Of a stretch of DNA of 64,000 nucleotides, positions 25,463 to 33,982 are shown piece by piece. The stretch's first letter is position 1. Each line of letters begins with the position of its first letter. This DNA is from Tunturiibacter gelidiferens (GTDB taxonomy: Bacteria > Acidobacteriota > Terriglobia > Terriglobales > Acidobacteriaceae), in contig NZ_JACHEB010000005.1 in assembly GCF_014201335.1 (NCBI RefSeq), positions 186,001 to 250,000 on the forward strand. The letters are read 5' to 3'. The position numbers and the translations under genes were made by a program. Under the pieces are notes generated by a model that worked only from the letters and a program-made list of their open reading frames with translations, did not search any database and was not told the DNA's origin.

Positions 25463-25771
25463 CTATTCGACGGGGCGCTGGGAAGGCTTAGGTTCTCTTC
25501 CGTCTGTAGCTTTTTTAAACAGCATTCCGTTGGCGCAGTACTCGGAGTCGGCTGGGGACTTGTGTTCGACATACGGCACGGAGCCTGCTTTACCGTTGCG
25601 GCCTAACAGCTTGACCTCGCCGAAGCAGTCTTTGCAACGAAACTCGGTGTCGTTATCGACAAGCGCATCTGCCACCGGCTTTACCTTCCAAAACGGCTCG
25701 TAGCCTCCGCCGACCTTTACGCGACGGCGTTTCACTTCGCACTCATAGATCTTTTCGCGTTCGACTGCCAT
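25463..25771 (-). CDS. Small zinc-binding protein between tldD and tldE (copy 1)
   Basis: 102 aa, tandem paralogue of the protein at 25059-25367. Its ATG overlaps the tldD stop (TAATG), so it is translationally coupled to tldD. The ligands C11, C46, C49, H70 and C79 are the same, while the copy-2 residue H67 is Y here. That points to C2HC rather than C2H2C coordination. The N-terminal half (EREKIYECEVKRRRV, FWKVKPV, DNDTEFRC) is the most conserved part. The 95-bp gap to copy 2 holds no gene. Function unknown. Confidence 0.78.
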   Translation of the reverse strand: MAVEREKIYECEVKRRRVKVGGGYEPFWKVKPVADALVDNDTEFRCKDCFGEVKLLGRNGKAGSVPYVEHKSPADSEYCANGMLFKKATDGREPKPSQRPVE

Positions 25772-27213
25772 TATTGTCCCGTTCCCCCGACCGTCATGCG
25801 GTCGAGCTTTACTGTCGGCATGCCTACGCCAACCGGCACACTTTGCCCCGCCTTGCCGCAGGTGCCTATGCCTTCGTCGAGTGCCAGGTCGTTGCCGACC
25901 ATCGACACATACTTCAATGCTTCAGGGCCGTTGCCGATCAACGTTGCCCCCTTCACGGGGCGCGTTACCCTGCCGTCCTCGATCAGATACGCTTCGCTGG
26001 CTGAGAAGACGAACTTGCCGTTCGTAATGTCGACCTGGCCGCCGCCGAAGTTGACGGCGTAGAGACCGCGCTTAACGCTCTTGATGATGTCTTCGGGCAT
26101 ATCTTCGCCGTTGAGCATGTAGGTGTTGGTCATGCGCGGCATGGGGATGTGGTGATAGCTCTCGCGGCGTCCGCTACCGGTGTTGGGCATGCCCATCAGG
26201 CGCGAATTGAGCTTGTCGGACAGAAAACCTTTCAGGATGCCGTTTTCGATCAACACGGTCTCTTGTGTCGGGTTGCCCTCGTCGTCCATGTTGATGGAGC
26301 CGCGTCGACCGGGCATCAGGCCGTTGTCGACCACTGTCACCTTTGGACTTGCGACCTGTTGTCCGATGAGTCCGGCGAAGGCCGAGGTCTTCTTGCGATT
26401 GAAGTCGGCTTCGAGGCCGTGACCAACGGCTTCATGCAGTAGAACGCCTGGCCATCCCGGGCCGAGAACGACCGGCATCTCCCCTGCGGGAGCTTCGATG
26501 GCGCCGAGTTGAAGGATCGCGGTTCGGGCAGCCTCGCGAGCGTAGTGTTCGGGCGATTTGTCGCCTTCGAAGAAATCCATCGTAACGCGGCCGCCGCCCC
26601 CGCTGGTGCCACGTGCTGTGTTAGTGCCGTCTTTCGCGATGACGAAGACGTTCAGGCGAGCAAGAGGCTGCGTGTCCGAGGCAAAGGTGCCGTCGGAGGC
26701 TGCGACGAGGATGCGGCGGAGTTCATCATTGAAGCCCGCGCGAACTTGCGTGATACGCGAGTCAAAGGCGCGCGCGGCTTTGTCGGCGCGTTCGATCAGG
26801 GCCAGTTTGGCAGCGATCTCGGCGTCACTGGTGGCTCCTGCGACAGGGTAGAGAGAAGGGGTGTCGGTATGGCGAAAGCCGCTCATCAGCTCTTTGGCTG
26901 GGCCGCTGGCGATCAGGGCTGCGGTGCGGGCTGCGCGGAGGAGCCGGTCGCTCGAAAGATCGTCGGTGTAGGCATAGCCGGTACGCTCGCCAGAGACGAC
27001 GCGGATGCCACACCCTACGCTGATCCCCTGGCTCGCCGACTTGACCAGAGACTCATCGATACCCAGCGAGGTGGACGTAACCGACTCAAAATAAAGGTCA
27101 GCGTAGTCGCCTCCCGCTGAAAGGGCTTCACCCAGACAGCGTTCCATCAGACGTTCCGAGAGACCTAGTTTTTCGATGAAGTAGCGTTTGTGGTCGGGTG
27201 CGGGTATGGTCAT
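25771..27213 (-). CDS. tldD: Metalloprotease subunit TldD
   Basis: The catalytic subunit of the TldD/TldE peptidase, 480 aa. The zinc motif HEAVGH is at 260-265 within the signature LLHEAVGHGLEAD, and the third ligand Cys lies near the end (GTCGKAGQ, C452). Other family blocks are GCGIRVVSGERTGYAYTD and MPRMTNTYM. The start ATG is at 27213. It is first gene of the operon, followed by two small zinc proteins and tldE, whereas tldD and tldE are unlinked or directly adjacent in the genomes I know. Confidence 0.95.
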   Translation of the reverse strand: MTIPAPDHKRYFIEKLGLSERLMERCLGEALSAGGDYADLYFESVTSTSLGIDESLVKSASQGISVGCGIRVVSGERTGYAYTDDLSSDRLLRAARTAALIASGPAKELMSGFRHTDTPSLYPVAGATSDAEIAAKLALIERADKAARAFDSRITQVRAGFNDELRRILVAASDGTFASDTQPLARLNVFVIAKDGTNTARGTSGGGGRVTMDFFEGDKSPEHYAREAARTAILQLGAIEAPAGEMPVVLGPGWPGVLLHEAVGHGLEADFNRKKTSAFAGLIGQQVASPKVTVVDNGLMPGRRGSINMDDEGNPTQETVLIENGILKGFLSDKLNSRLMGMPNTGSGRRESYHHIPMPRMTNTYMLNGEDMPEDIIKSVKRGLYAVNFGGGQVDITNGKFVFSASEAYLIEDGRVTRPVKGATLIGNGPEALKYVSMVGNDLALDEGIGTCGKAGQSVPVGVGMPTVKLDRMTVGGTGQ

Positions 27214-27332
27214 CTAGATTGATTCTAGGCTTCCCCGAGAGGCCCGGCAAATGTCACTTTTGCGGAGGTGCCGCCGGAGTATGCCCGAAGGCACTTATTT
27301 TTCATGGAGATTCGTGAGATTTTCGTGCCAAT

Positions 27333-28187
27333 TCAGCGTACGTGCGAAGGGTCCGAAGACCCCGAAACGCTGAGATCGAGCGGCAACTGCGGCAAATCGG
27401 CAGCATAGCAGTTGCCGTCGGCGGCATAAGTCTTGCTGCAGGCCCCGGTGATCGCTTTGCGTCGTGGGGATTGGGCATACTGCCAGACTGCGATATCGGG
27501 AGTTCCGCTGGCGCTGAGCGCCGGTGGCTGCAAGCTGCACCCGTTGGATGGCGGGCATGCGTCCTGGTAAACAAAGATTGTGATCTCGTGCAAATGCTGT
27601 GCGGTGACCAGCTCACGAATATGCTGCACCGTAGTGATGGTCTTGCCCGGACCGTCGCTGACTGGCTGGCCGCTGGCATAGACCCCAGGGAGATAGCCGG
27701 ATTTTGAGGCCACGGTCCCTGTCCATGCAAGCAGATACGCTGATTGATCGTCGGTAAGTCGGCCGCCCTCCTCCTGATCCAAAAAGATAATGGTGCCGGT
27801 GGCGAAGTTTTCACGATGCGCTGCGACGATGGCCGCCGTGGCGTCCTTCGTTCCCAGCGAGGCAGGTGATGTTCCGGAGCGCTTCTCCCTTTTGATCTCC
27901 GCCTCAAGCCGGCCGTTGAACAGTACGAGAAAGCCGAAGCCATTACGCACCAATACCTCGCGCTTGCCGACCCAGCTAGTATGCGTTTCGCCTGGCGGAT
28001 TGTTGAGCCAGTATCCGACGAAGGCGAAATAGCGGCGCAATGTGGGCAGAGTTTGGTCGCCCGGGTAGTCGTTGATGTCGAAGCCCAGATAGGGACCTGT
28101 GGTGAGAACCGAACCGAGGGGCTGCTGCGCAGAACTATGGATTACGCAAAGAAGAAGGATGAGTGGGCGTAATGCTGAGAGTCTCAT
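27333..28187 (-). CDS. Secreted DUF1906 (Rv2525c-like) glycoside-hydrolase-like protein
   Basis: 284 aa. A signal peptide (MRLSALRPLILLLCVIHSSA) precedes a DUF1906-type TIM-barrel domain: YLGFDINDYPGDQTLPTLRRYFAFVGYWL, TAAIVAAHRENFATGTIIFLDQEEGG (acidic DQEEGG at a barrel strand end), YLPGVYAS and IAVWQY. Rv2525c of mycobacteria is a Tat-exported relative implicated in the cell envelope. Hydrolase activity is not proven for the family. Single gene, divergent from the YfiT-like gene. Confidence 0.75.
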   Translation of the reverse strand: MRLSALRPLILLLCVIHSSAQQPLGSVLTTGPYLGFDINDYPGDQTLPTLRRYFAFVGYWLNNPPGETHTSWVGKREVLVRNGFGFLVLFNGRLEAEIKREKRSGTSPASLGTKDATAAIVAAHRENFATGTIIFLDQEEGGRLTDDQSAYLLAWTGTVASKSGYLPGVYASGQPVSDGPGKTITTVQHIRELVTAQHLHEITIFVYQDACPPSNGCSLQPPALSASGTPDIAVWQYAQSPRRKAITGACSKTYAADGNCYAADLPQLPLDLSVSGSSDPSHVR

Positions 28188-28281
28188 AAGAGGAAGGTTC
28201 GAGGGCGCGCAAGGGAATCTTCATGGTAGGTTACACAATCCTGTGTGCTAAGTTGCTTCTTAGAGGTATGGAGGAGGGGCC

Positions 28282-28815
28282 ATGGCGTTGACTGATATCG
28301 ATCCGAAATACCCCATAGGCGATTTTGTGCCGCCCGCAACCATCTCCCCGGACGAGCGAACCGAAGCGATTGCCACGCTGGCGGAGTTACCCGAGCAACT
28401 GCGCAATGCGGTCGATGGATTGAGTTCGGCACAACTGGGAACCCCGTATCGCGAAGGCGGATGGACGTTGCGGCAGGTGGTGCACCACGTCGCGGACAGC
28501 CACATGAACGCCTATGTGCGGGTGAAGCTTGCGCTGACCGAAGATTGGCCCGCAGTCAAAAGCTATAACGAAGTCGCCTGGGCGAAGCTGCATGACATGG
28601 CAGCGCCGGTGGAGTGGTCGCTGGAGTTGGTGGAAAGTCTTCATGCCCGCTGGGTGATGTTGTTTCAATCTCTCGACGAAACCCAGTGGCAGCGTGGATA
28701 TAAGCACCCCGAAGATGGCCCTGTCACCGTCGAGCTGGCAGCGCTGACCTACGCCTGGCACTCACGTCATCACGTGGCCCACATCACGCATCTACGCGCA
28801 AAGGAAGGGTGGTAG
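28282..28815 (+). CDS. YfiT/DinB-family putative metal-dependent transferase
   Basis: 177 aa, the size and opening (DPKYPIGDF) of YfiT/BstA proteins, four-helix-bundle DinB-fold enzymes annotated as bacillithiol transferases. The metal-site histidines are visible in RQVVHHVADSH (about 66-74) and AWHSRHHVAHI near the C-terminus. GGAGGAGG precedes the ATG. The thiol cofactor used by this organism is not known. A small inverted repeat ACACA-atcc-TGTGT (28233-28246) lies in the divergent promoter region. The acetyltransferase gene follows within 14 bp. Confidence 0.85.
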   Translation: MALTDIDPKYPIGDFVPPATISPDERTEAIATLAELPEQLRNAVDGLSSAQLGTPYREGGWTLRQVVHHVADSHMNAYVRVKLALTEDWPAVKSYNEVAWAKLHDMAAPVEWSLELVESLHARWVMLFQSLDETQWQRGYKHPEDGPVTVELAALTYAWHSRHHVAHITHLRAKEGW

Positions 28816-28829
28816 CGGGTCACCCGCGC

Positions 28830-29252
28830 ATGTCCACCATTCAGATTGCCACGATACCAAGCGAGATCGACCGCTGCTTTCCGGTGATGCGGCAGCTTCG
28901 GCCTGCGTTGATCGCGGAAGAGTTCGTCGGCCGCATTCAGACGCAGCAGGCCGAGGGCTATCAACTCGCCTTCTTAGAATCGGACGGCACCATTGTGTCG
29001 GTGGCAGGGTTCCGCGTCCAGAATCTGTTGTGGAGCGGCAAGACGCTGTACGTGGATGACCTGATAACTGACGAAGGCGCGCGTTCGAGGGGACACGGCG
29101 AGTCCATGCTCACCTGGTTAATCGCACTCGCCAAAGAGGCAGGATGCACGACCTTCATGCTCGACTCGGGAACGCACAGGCATGACGCGCATGCGTTTTA
29201 CTTTCGCCACGGTCTGCGGATCTCCGACTTCCACTTCAAGCTTCCTTTGTAG
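28830..29252 (+). CDS. GNAT-family N-acetyltransferase
   Basis: 140 aa from the ATG at 28830. Motif A of GNAT enzymes is seen as LYVDDLITDEGARSRGHGESML (acetyl-CoA pyrophosphate loop RSRGHG), and the C-terminal AHAFYFRHGLRISDFHFK is the usual alpha4-beta7 region. A GTG at 28809 overlapping the previous stop is an alternative start adding seven residues. It is probably co-transcribed with the YfiT-like gene. Substrate unknown. Confidence 0.88.
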   Translation: MSTIQIATIPSEIDRCFPVMRQLRPALIAEEFVGRIQTQQAEGYQLAFLESDGTIVSVAGFRVQNLLWSGKTLYVDDLITDEGARSRGHGESMLTWLIALAKEAGCTTFMLDSGTHRHDAHAFYFRHGLRISDFHFKLPL

Positions 29253-29309
29253 ATTCTGCCGCCTGTCGCGCTTCAATTGACATGGTTGCAAATGTGCTAA
29301 CGTTCGGCT

Positions 29310-30941
29310 ATGCCGCCAAGAGCCTCCTCCGCGGAGCCCGTGCAGACGGTGGAACAAATATCCGTCGCACTTGAATCCTTTTTAGCTGAATCTCCCCGCG
29401 CCGTGGTGCTCGAAGACGGCAAGGTCCTCTTCGACATGCGCGAGGCCAAGTACAAGCTGGCGACCGAACACGGCCGTTGCACGCTGCATCTGTGGGGAGA
29501 GGATCGCAATCTGGTGCGTCGCGTCAGTGGCACGGTGCTGCGCAACGGCGTGCTGCGGCTAAGCACACATCGATTCGGCCAAACCAAGCCGCAGACGCTG
29601 GAGCTTGTAACAGATCGCGATCGCCGCACACCGTCGACACGAGAAGCGACACGGGTGAAGTATCTGCGCGTCCTCGAGCGTGTTCTGTTGCGCAGCTTTC
29701 CCGAGTTCAAAGTGGATGCACTACGCACGGCGATGGATCTCGAGAAGAGCTTCGGCCCCGCGTATGCACGTGGTTCGCTGGTGCAGGGGCAGAAGGCATG
29801 GGCCATAATCGCCGTCAACGAAGAGGAGACGCAGGCCACCGTTGACGGAATCCTGACGCTTGGGATTTTGTGGTTGCAGCATTGCCGCGAATCCGGCGAT
29901 GGCCGAAAGCTGTACCAGGGATTGAAGCTGATCGTGCCGCGTGGCATGGCGGTGCTCACTTTGTCGCGGATGGCGTGGCTCAATGCAAACGTCGCGCAGT
30001 GGGAGCTGTGGGAGTTGGATCAGAAGTCGGAGGAGCTGGAGCAGCGTGATGCAGCCGATCACGGCAACCTGACCACGCGCCTGATTCATGCCCCCAACGA
30101 GCAAGCCGCACAGGAGCGATTTGCCGAGTCGAGGGAACGCGTGATGGAGCTCGTGCCCGAGACGATGCGCGAAGTAGTGGAGCAGCGCCTCCGCAGCGGC
30201 ACCGAGCTTGCGTTTTTACTCCATGGTCTCGAGTTTGCGCGGGTTCGGATGGGCTATTCGGGCAACTCCTTCAACAGTGCACAGGAGATCACCTTCGGTG
30301 CCGGCGCAAACGAAACTCCGCTGACCGAAGAGAGCGAGAACGATCTGCGAGATCTGGTGGCCCGATTGTTTGCGCGGCGCATCGCAGGCGGCGACAAGCG
30401 CGATCCTCTCTACCGCATGCAGCCCGAGCGTTGGCTCGAGAGTGTGCTGCGGCGAGACGTCGAACCACTCGATGCGCGACTCGACCCGAAGCACGTTTAT
30501 ACGCAGGTGCCTGCATTTGCTGCGGCAGATCGCGGGATGCTCGACCTTCTCGGCGTCACCGGCGATGGAAGGCTGGCAGTCATTGAGTTGAAAGCAGACG
30601 AAGACCTTCACCTTGCCCTGCAGGGGCTTGATTACTGGGTGCGTGTGCGGTGGCATCACCTCCAGAATCCGGATAACAACACCGGGTTGGGTGAGTTTCA
30701 GCGGCATGGCTATTTCGGCGGGCTACGGTTGTCGACCGAGTCTCCTCGGCTGTACCTGGTCGCGCCTGCGCTGCGCGTTCATCCCGCGACCGAGACCGTC
30801 TTGCGATATCTTTCACCGCGCGTCGAATGGAGTCTCATAGCGCTCGATGAACGATGGCGTGCGAAGGTGAAGGCTGTCTGGCGCAAGCGAAGTACAGACA
30901 CATCCTCGCCTTCGGCCCACGTTTTGCAAGGCAGAGTCTAA
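29310..30941 (+). CDS. Protein with C-terminal PD-(D/E)XK (RecB/QxxxY-type) nuclease signature
   Basis: 543 aa, not recognised as a named family. Residues about 370-445 carry the core of a PD-(D/E)XK nuclease: a preceding acidic helix (PERWLESVL), D412 in RGMLDLLGV, E426-x-K428 in LAVIELKAD, and Q438-xxx-Y442 in ALQGLDYW, the QxxxY motif of the RecB subclass. The N-terminal 350 residues form an alpha/beta region of unknown role, with a beta strand pair (GRCTLHLWGEDRNLVRRV) and long helices. A nuclease or degenerate nuclease in DNA repair or defence is plausible. It stands alone between an acetyltransferase and a convergent dus gene. Confidence 0.65.
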   Translation: MPPRASSAEPVQTVEQISVALESFLAESPRAVVLEDGKVLFDMREAKYKLATEHGRCTLHLWGEDRNLVRRVSGTVLRNGVLRLSTHRFGQTKPQTLELVTDRDRRTPSTREATRVKYLRVLERVLLRSFPEFKVDALRTAMDLEKSFGPAYARGSLVQGQKAWAIIAVNEEETQATVDGILTLGILWLQHCRESGDGRKLYQGLKLIVPRGMAVLTLSRMAWLNANVAQWELWELDQKSEELEQRDAADHGNLTTRLIHAPNEQAAQERFAESRERVMELVPETMREVVEQRLRSGTELAFLLHGLEFARVRMGYSGNSFNSAQEITFGAGANETPLTEESENDLRDLVARLFARRIAGGDKRDPLYRMQPERWLESVLRRDVEPLDARLDPKHVYTQVPAFAAADRGMLDLLGVTGDGRLAVIELKADEDLHLALQGLDYWVRVRWHHLQNPDNNTGLGEFQRHGYFGGLRLSTESPRLYLVAPALRVHPATETVLRYLSPRVEWSLIALDERWRAKVKAVWRKRSTDTSSPSAHVLQGRV

Positions 30942-30947
30942 CCGCGA

Positions 30948-32240
30948 TCAATCGCAGTAGGCTGCAGAAGTGAGAAGCTGGTCGTCCTGCGTGAGCAACT
31001 CAGGATGAGATATCAGCCCATCTACGCGGTTCGCGAAGAAGCTTTCAATCGCGCCAAGAACTGCATCGCCATTCTTCGATTCGAAGATCTGTTTGCGTAG
31101 CGCACCACCACCGGGTACGCCGTGCGTGAACCAGCTGGCGAACTGCTTCATCTTGCCGACGCAGTCGCGATGACGCTGCTCACGTGCAACCTGTCCTGCG
31201 GCGGTGATGGCCTCCGCGCGCGCCGCTTCGGCCCGTTCTTCAATGGCAATCTCATCGACCAGCATCTGGAAGTAGGTACGGATCATCCGGTAGCGATCCT
31301 GATCGGTCGGCTGATCGTAGGTTCCGACGCCGGTAGCTTCTTTTGTCGCGGTGTACTGCGCGATCTGACGGAAGATCCAGGGATTCGACGGTGCGGTGCG
31401 CCCGATCATCACGGCGTCGCAGCCAGTCACATCGACCATCGCGGCAGCATCTTCGGGGGTGCGGATATCGCCGTTGCCGATCACAGGAATCTTCACAGCA
31501 TCCTTCACCGCAGCGATGTACTCCCATCGCGCTTGGCCAGTGTAGCCATCTTCACGGGTGCGGGCGTGCAATGCTACGGCGTTGAGGCCGCAGTCTTCGG
31601 CCATCTTCGCAAGCTCGACGCAGACGATGTGCTTGTCGTTCCAGCCCATGCGGAACTTAACGGTGAAGGGAATTGAAACGGCAGCGCGGACGGTCTTGAA
31701 GATCGTCTCGATCAGCGGCAGATCGCGCAGTAGGCCTGAGCCGCCATTACACGCGACGACGCGCTTAGCCGGGCAGCCGAGATTTAGATCGACAAGGTCG
31801 AAACCAGCATCCTGCACGATACGCGCAGAGTCGGCGAGTGTTGCAGGATTCGAGCCGAAGAGCTGTGCGGAGATGGGGTGTTCGTCGTCGTAGTAGGTCA
31901 GGTAGCGTTTGCGCTTGGTCTCGCGCATGCGAGAGAGGCCGTCGGCGGAGGTGAATTCCGTCATAATGAGGCCGCAGCCTGATTGCTGGTTCGACGTGAC
32001 GCTATCAACATCAGCCGACGAGTCCGCAAGACCATCTGCGGGAGTCGTGAACTGGCTGGCGTTCTTGATGAAGCGGCGAAAGACCGTGTCGGTCACCCCT
32101 GCCATGGGAGCGAGTACCGTCGCGGGAGCGATCTTCACGTTGCCGATGGTGAAGCTAGCAGGCACGCGGGAGTGCTCCGGCATTGCGTGCTCGGCCGGAT
32201 CGTCCCAACGCTTCTGTTCGAGTGTGTATCGCTTCTTCAT
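30948..32240 (-). CDS. dusB: tRNA-dihydrouridine synthase (DusB-type)
   Basis: An FMN enzyme reducing uridines in tRNA D-loops. The TIM barrel starts LAPMAGVTD and has QLFGSNP, DLNLGCPAKRVV with the catalytic Cys, VKFRMGW, ALHARTREDGYTGQARW, GNGDIRTPEDA and DAVMIGRTAPSNPWIF. At 430 aa it is longer than usual (about 330): an insertion of some 30 polar residues follows strand 1 (after FRRFIKNAS), and an Ala/Glu-rich helix precedes the C-terminal domain. The first 20 residues are also extra; a later start at MPEHSRV is possible. Confidence 0.93.
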   Translation of the reverse strand: MKKRYTLEQKRWDDPAEHAMPEHSRVPASFTIGNVKIAPATVLAPMAGVTDTVFRRFIKNASQFTTPADGLADSSADVDSVTSNQQSGCGLIMTEFTSADGLSRMRETKRKRYLTYYDDEHPISAQLFGSNPATLADSARIVQDAGFDLVDLNLGCPAKRVVACNGGSGLLRDLPLIETIFKTVRAAVSIPFTVKFRMGWNDKHIVCVELAKMAEDCGLNAVALHARTREDGYTGQARWEYIAAVKDAVKIPVIGNGDIRTPEDAAAMVDVTGCDAVMIGRTAPSNPWIFRQIAQYTATKEATGVGTYDQPTDQDRYRMIRTYFQMLVDEIAIEERAEAARAEAITAAGQVAREQRHRDCVGKMKQFASWFTHGVPGGGALRKQIFESKNGDAVLGAIESFFANRVDGLISHPELLTQDDQLLTSAAYCD

Positions 32241-32281
32241 AGCAACAGCTGTTTGCGGTTCTCTTTCCTCTTTAGTTTAGA

Positions 32282-32312
32282 CAAAACAAAGGCCCCCGCG
32301 TCTGCGGAGGCC
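32282..32312 (-). terminator. Terminator after rpmE
   Basis: On the minus strand GGCCTCCGC and GCGGGGGCC (32291-32299 with 32304-32312) form a 9-bp stem with one T-G pair and a 4-base loop, followed by TTTGTTTTG. It separates rpmE from the downstream dus gene. Confidence 0.85.
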
Positions 32313-32334
32313 CCTGGATGGTTTAGGCGTCCGC

Positions 32335-32571
32335 TTACTTCGCGGCAGTCTCGGCCTTGCCGGCGTCCGACTTGGCGAACTTGCGGCGGAAGCGTTCGAC
32401 GCGACCTGCGGTATCGATCAGCTTCTGCTTGCCGGTAAAGAACGGGTGGCAGGCGGAGCAGATTTCGACGACGATGTCGCCCTTATGCGTAGAGCGGGTT
32501 TCAAACGTATTTCCGCAGGCGCACTTCACGTGGATATTGTCGTACTTCGGGTGAATACCTTCTTTTGGCAT
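32335..32571 (-). CDS. rpmE: 50S ribosomal protein L31
   Basis: 78 aa, starting [10 protein letters not shown]. The zinc-type (C+) form is identified by C17-A-C19 and C38-SA-C41 ([20 protein letters not shown]). VERFRRKF is the conserved C-terminal block, followed by an Ala/Lys tail. AAAGGA precedes the ATG. It is monocistronic with its own terminator. Where both forms exist the zinc form is replaced under zinc starvation; no C- paralogue is in this window. Confidence 0.97.
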   Translation of the reverse strand: MPKEGIHPKYDNIHVKCACGNTFETRSTHKGDIVVEICSACHPFFTGKQKLIDTAGRVERFRRKFAKSDAGKAETAAK

Positions 32572-32770
32572 GGTAACTATCCTTTTCTCAATCTTGGGGT
32601 ATGCCTGCCGGCTCGCGGATCGCTTGCAACGGAAGAGTTCACGTCACATCGAAGGGCCTGTCGCGCCGCCGCTTGCGCCTTTTCGAAGCGCTCAAGCAGT
32701 TTCCTCAGTTTAACTCAGATTCGCACAGGGGGCAATTGGATTCAGATGCTGCCATACTGAAAAGACGGCC

Positions 32771-33526
32771 ATGAGTGAAGTTTGCACGATATGCGGTGGA
32801 TCAGGGATGCGGATCCTGCAGGAGGACGGCAGGCAGTTTGTTAGAGACTGCGTTTGCCGGCTGCAGAAGCGTGCCGAACGAATGCTGGGCCGCGCCCATA
32901 TCCCAAGGCGCTACGAGCACTGCTCGCTCGAGAGCTACGACACAGATTTTCCTTCTTCCAACCGGTCGCTTGGGCTCGCCCATCTTCGCGCCCGGAAGTT
33001 CGTCGACGGCTATCCCATCGAGACCGCCGGGACCGGGCTGCTGCTGACTGGGTCGATCGGTGTGGGCAAGACGCATCTTGCTGTAGGCATTCTGCAGGCG
33101 CTGGTAGCAGAACGCGGCGCAACCGGCCTCTTCTTTGACTATCGCGACCTTCTGAAACAAGTCCAAAACAGCTACAACAACAAAGTTTCAGCGACCGAGC
33201 TAGAGATACTTGCCCCTGTCTTTGACGCCGAGGTGCTGGTGCTCGACGAACTCGGCGCGTCCAAGCCAACCGACTGGGTCTGGGACACGGTCGCTCACAT
33301 TTTGAACACCCGCTACAACGATCGCCGGACGACGATCATCACCACCAACTATGCCAATGCCGGTCCGCTGGGAACCGAGAGCGCCCCCCGCGGCGTGATG
33401 CGCGAGGAGACCCTCGGCGACAGGATCGGCGAGCGCATGCGTTCAAGGCTGCAGGAGATGTGTGTTGTCGTGGAGATGCAGGGCGAAGACTTCCGCCAGA
33501 AGGTCAAACGCGCCAGTTTCGCTTGA
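32771..33526 (+). CDS. DnaC/IstB-like AAA+ ATPase with N-terminal zinc motif
   Basis: 251 aa. The N-terminal CTICGGSG...CVC (C5, C8, C27, C29) is a zinc-knuckle-like motif, followed by an AAA+ ATPase of the DnaC helicase-loader class: Walker A GSIGVGKTH (94-102), Walker B VLVLDELG, sensor-1 TIITTNY, and the arginine-rich RIGERMRSRLQEM motif. It probably loads the replicative helicase, or acts as a primosomal loader. No transposase or phage gene is nearby, which argues against IstB of an insertion sequence. Confidence 0.85.
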   Translation: MSEVCTICGGSGMRILQEDGRQFVRDCVCRLQKRAERMLGRAHIPRRYEHCSLESYDTDFPSSNRSLGLAHLRARKFVDGYPIETAGTGLLLTGSIGVGKTHLAVGILQALVAERGATGLFFDYRDLLKQVQNSYNNKVSATELEILAPVFDAEVLVLDELGASKPTDWVWDTVAHILNTRYNDRRTTIITTNYANAGPLGTESAPRGVMREETLGDRIGERMRSRLQEMCVVVEMQGEDFRQKVKRASFA

Positions 33527-33581
33527 AACCAGCCGATGGATCGCTTGTTTGGGAAGCTTCCGCTGGCGAGTCTAGCTACAT

Positions 33582-33743
33582 TTAGAGCAGCGTGAAGAGC
33601 AGGAACAAGCCGGCAGTAAGCGCGGCGAATTGGTACAGGCGATCTGCGGCGGCAGGAACCGACGCGCCCTCTCCGGCAATCGAGGCATCCGACACGTCGA
33701 TCGGCAATGAGGAGAATTGCGAAATTTCCATTTGCTCGTCCAT
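33582..33743 (-). CDS. 53-aa single-pass membrane microprotein
   Basis: Reads MDEQMEISQFSSLPIDVSDA, then an Ala/Gly segment, then a C-terminal hydrophobic helix (about 35-53, YQFAALTAGLFLLFTLL) ending at the stop. AGGAGAGG stands 8 nt before the ATG, which supports translation. It is convergent with the DnaC-like gene and lies 55 bp from its end. A tail-anchored topology with an acidic cytosolic head is inferred. No family recognised. Confidence 0.55.
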   Translation of the reverse strand: MDEQMEISQFSSLPIDVSDASIAGEGASVPAAADRLYQFAALTAGLFLLFTLL

Positions 33744-33982
33744 GTCTGCCTCTCCTCGCTGTATGTCGGATCTCGGTTGGCCCCAGCGATAGCAGGATCA
33801 GCCGATACCGTATAGATGATCCTTAACGCGAGAATGCACCAAAATGTTCTGCGGTGTAGATGAAAATCTGGCGAGTTTTTTGCTGAACCCCCATTGGTTC
33901 CATTTTGGGAATGCCCGACAGACGATTTACCGGCGCGCGATTCCCGTTGTCCACGGCGTGCTGCGGTATAAAATCTCGGCTT

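Noticed and set aside
32771..33526. IstB-type transposition helper of an insertion sequence
   Set aside because: No transposase, terminal inverted repeats or target duplications nearby; the N-terminal zinc motif and context fit a helicase loader better.
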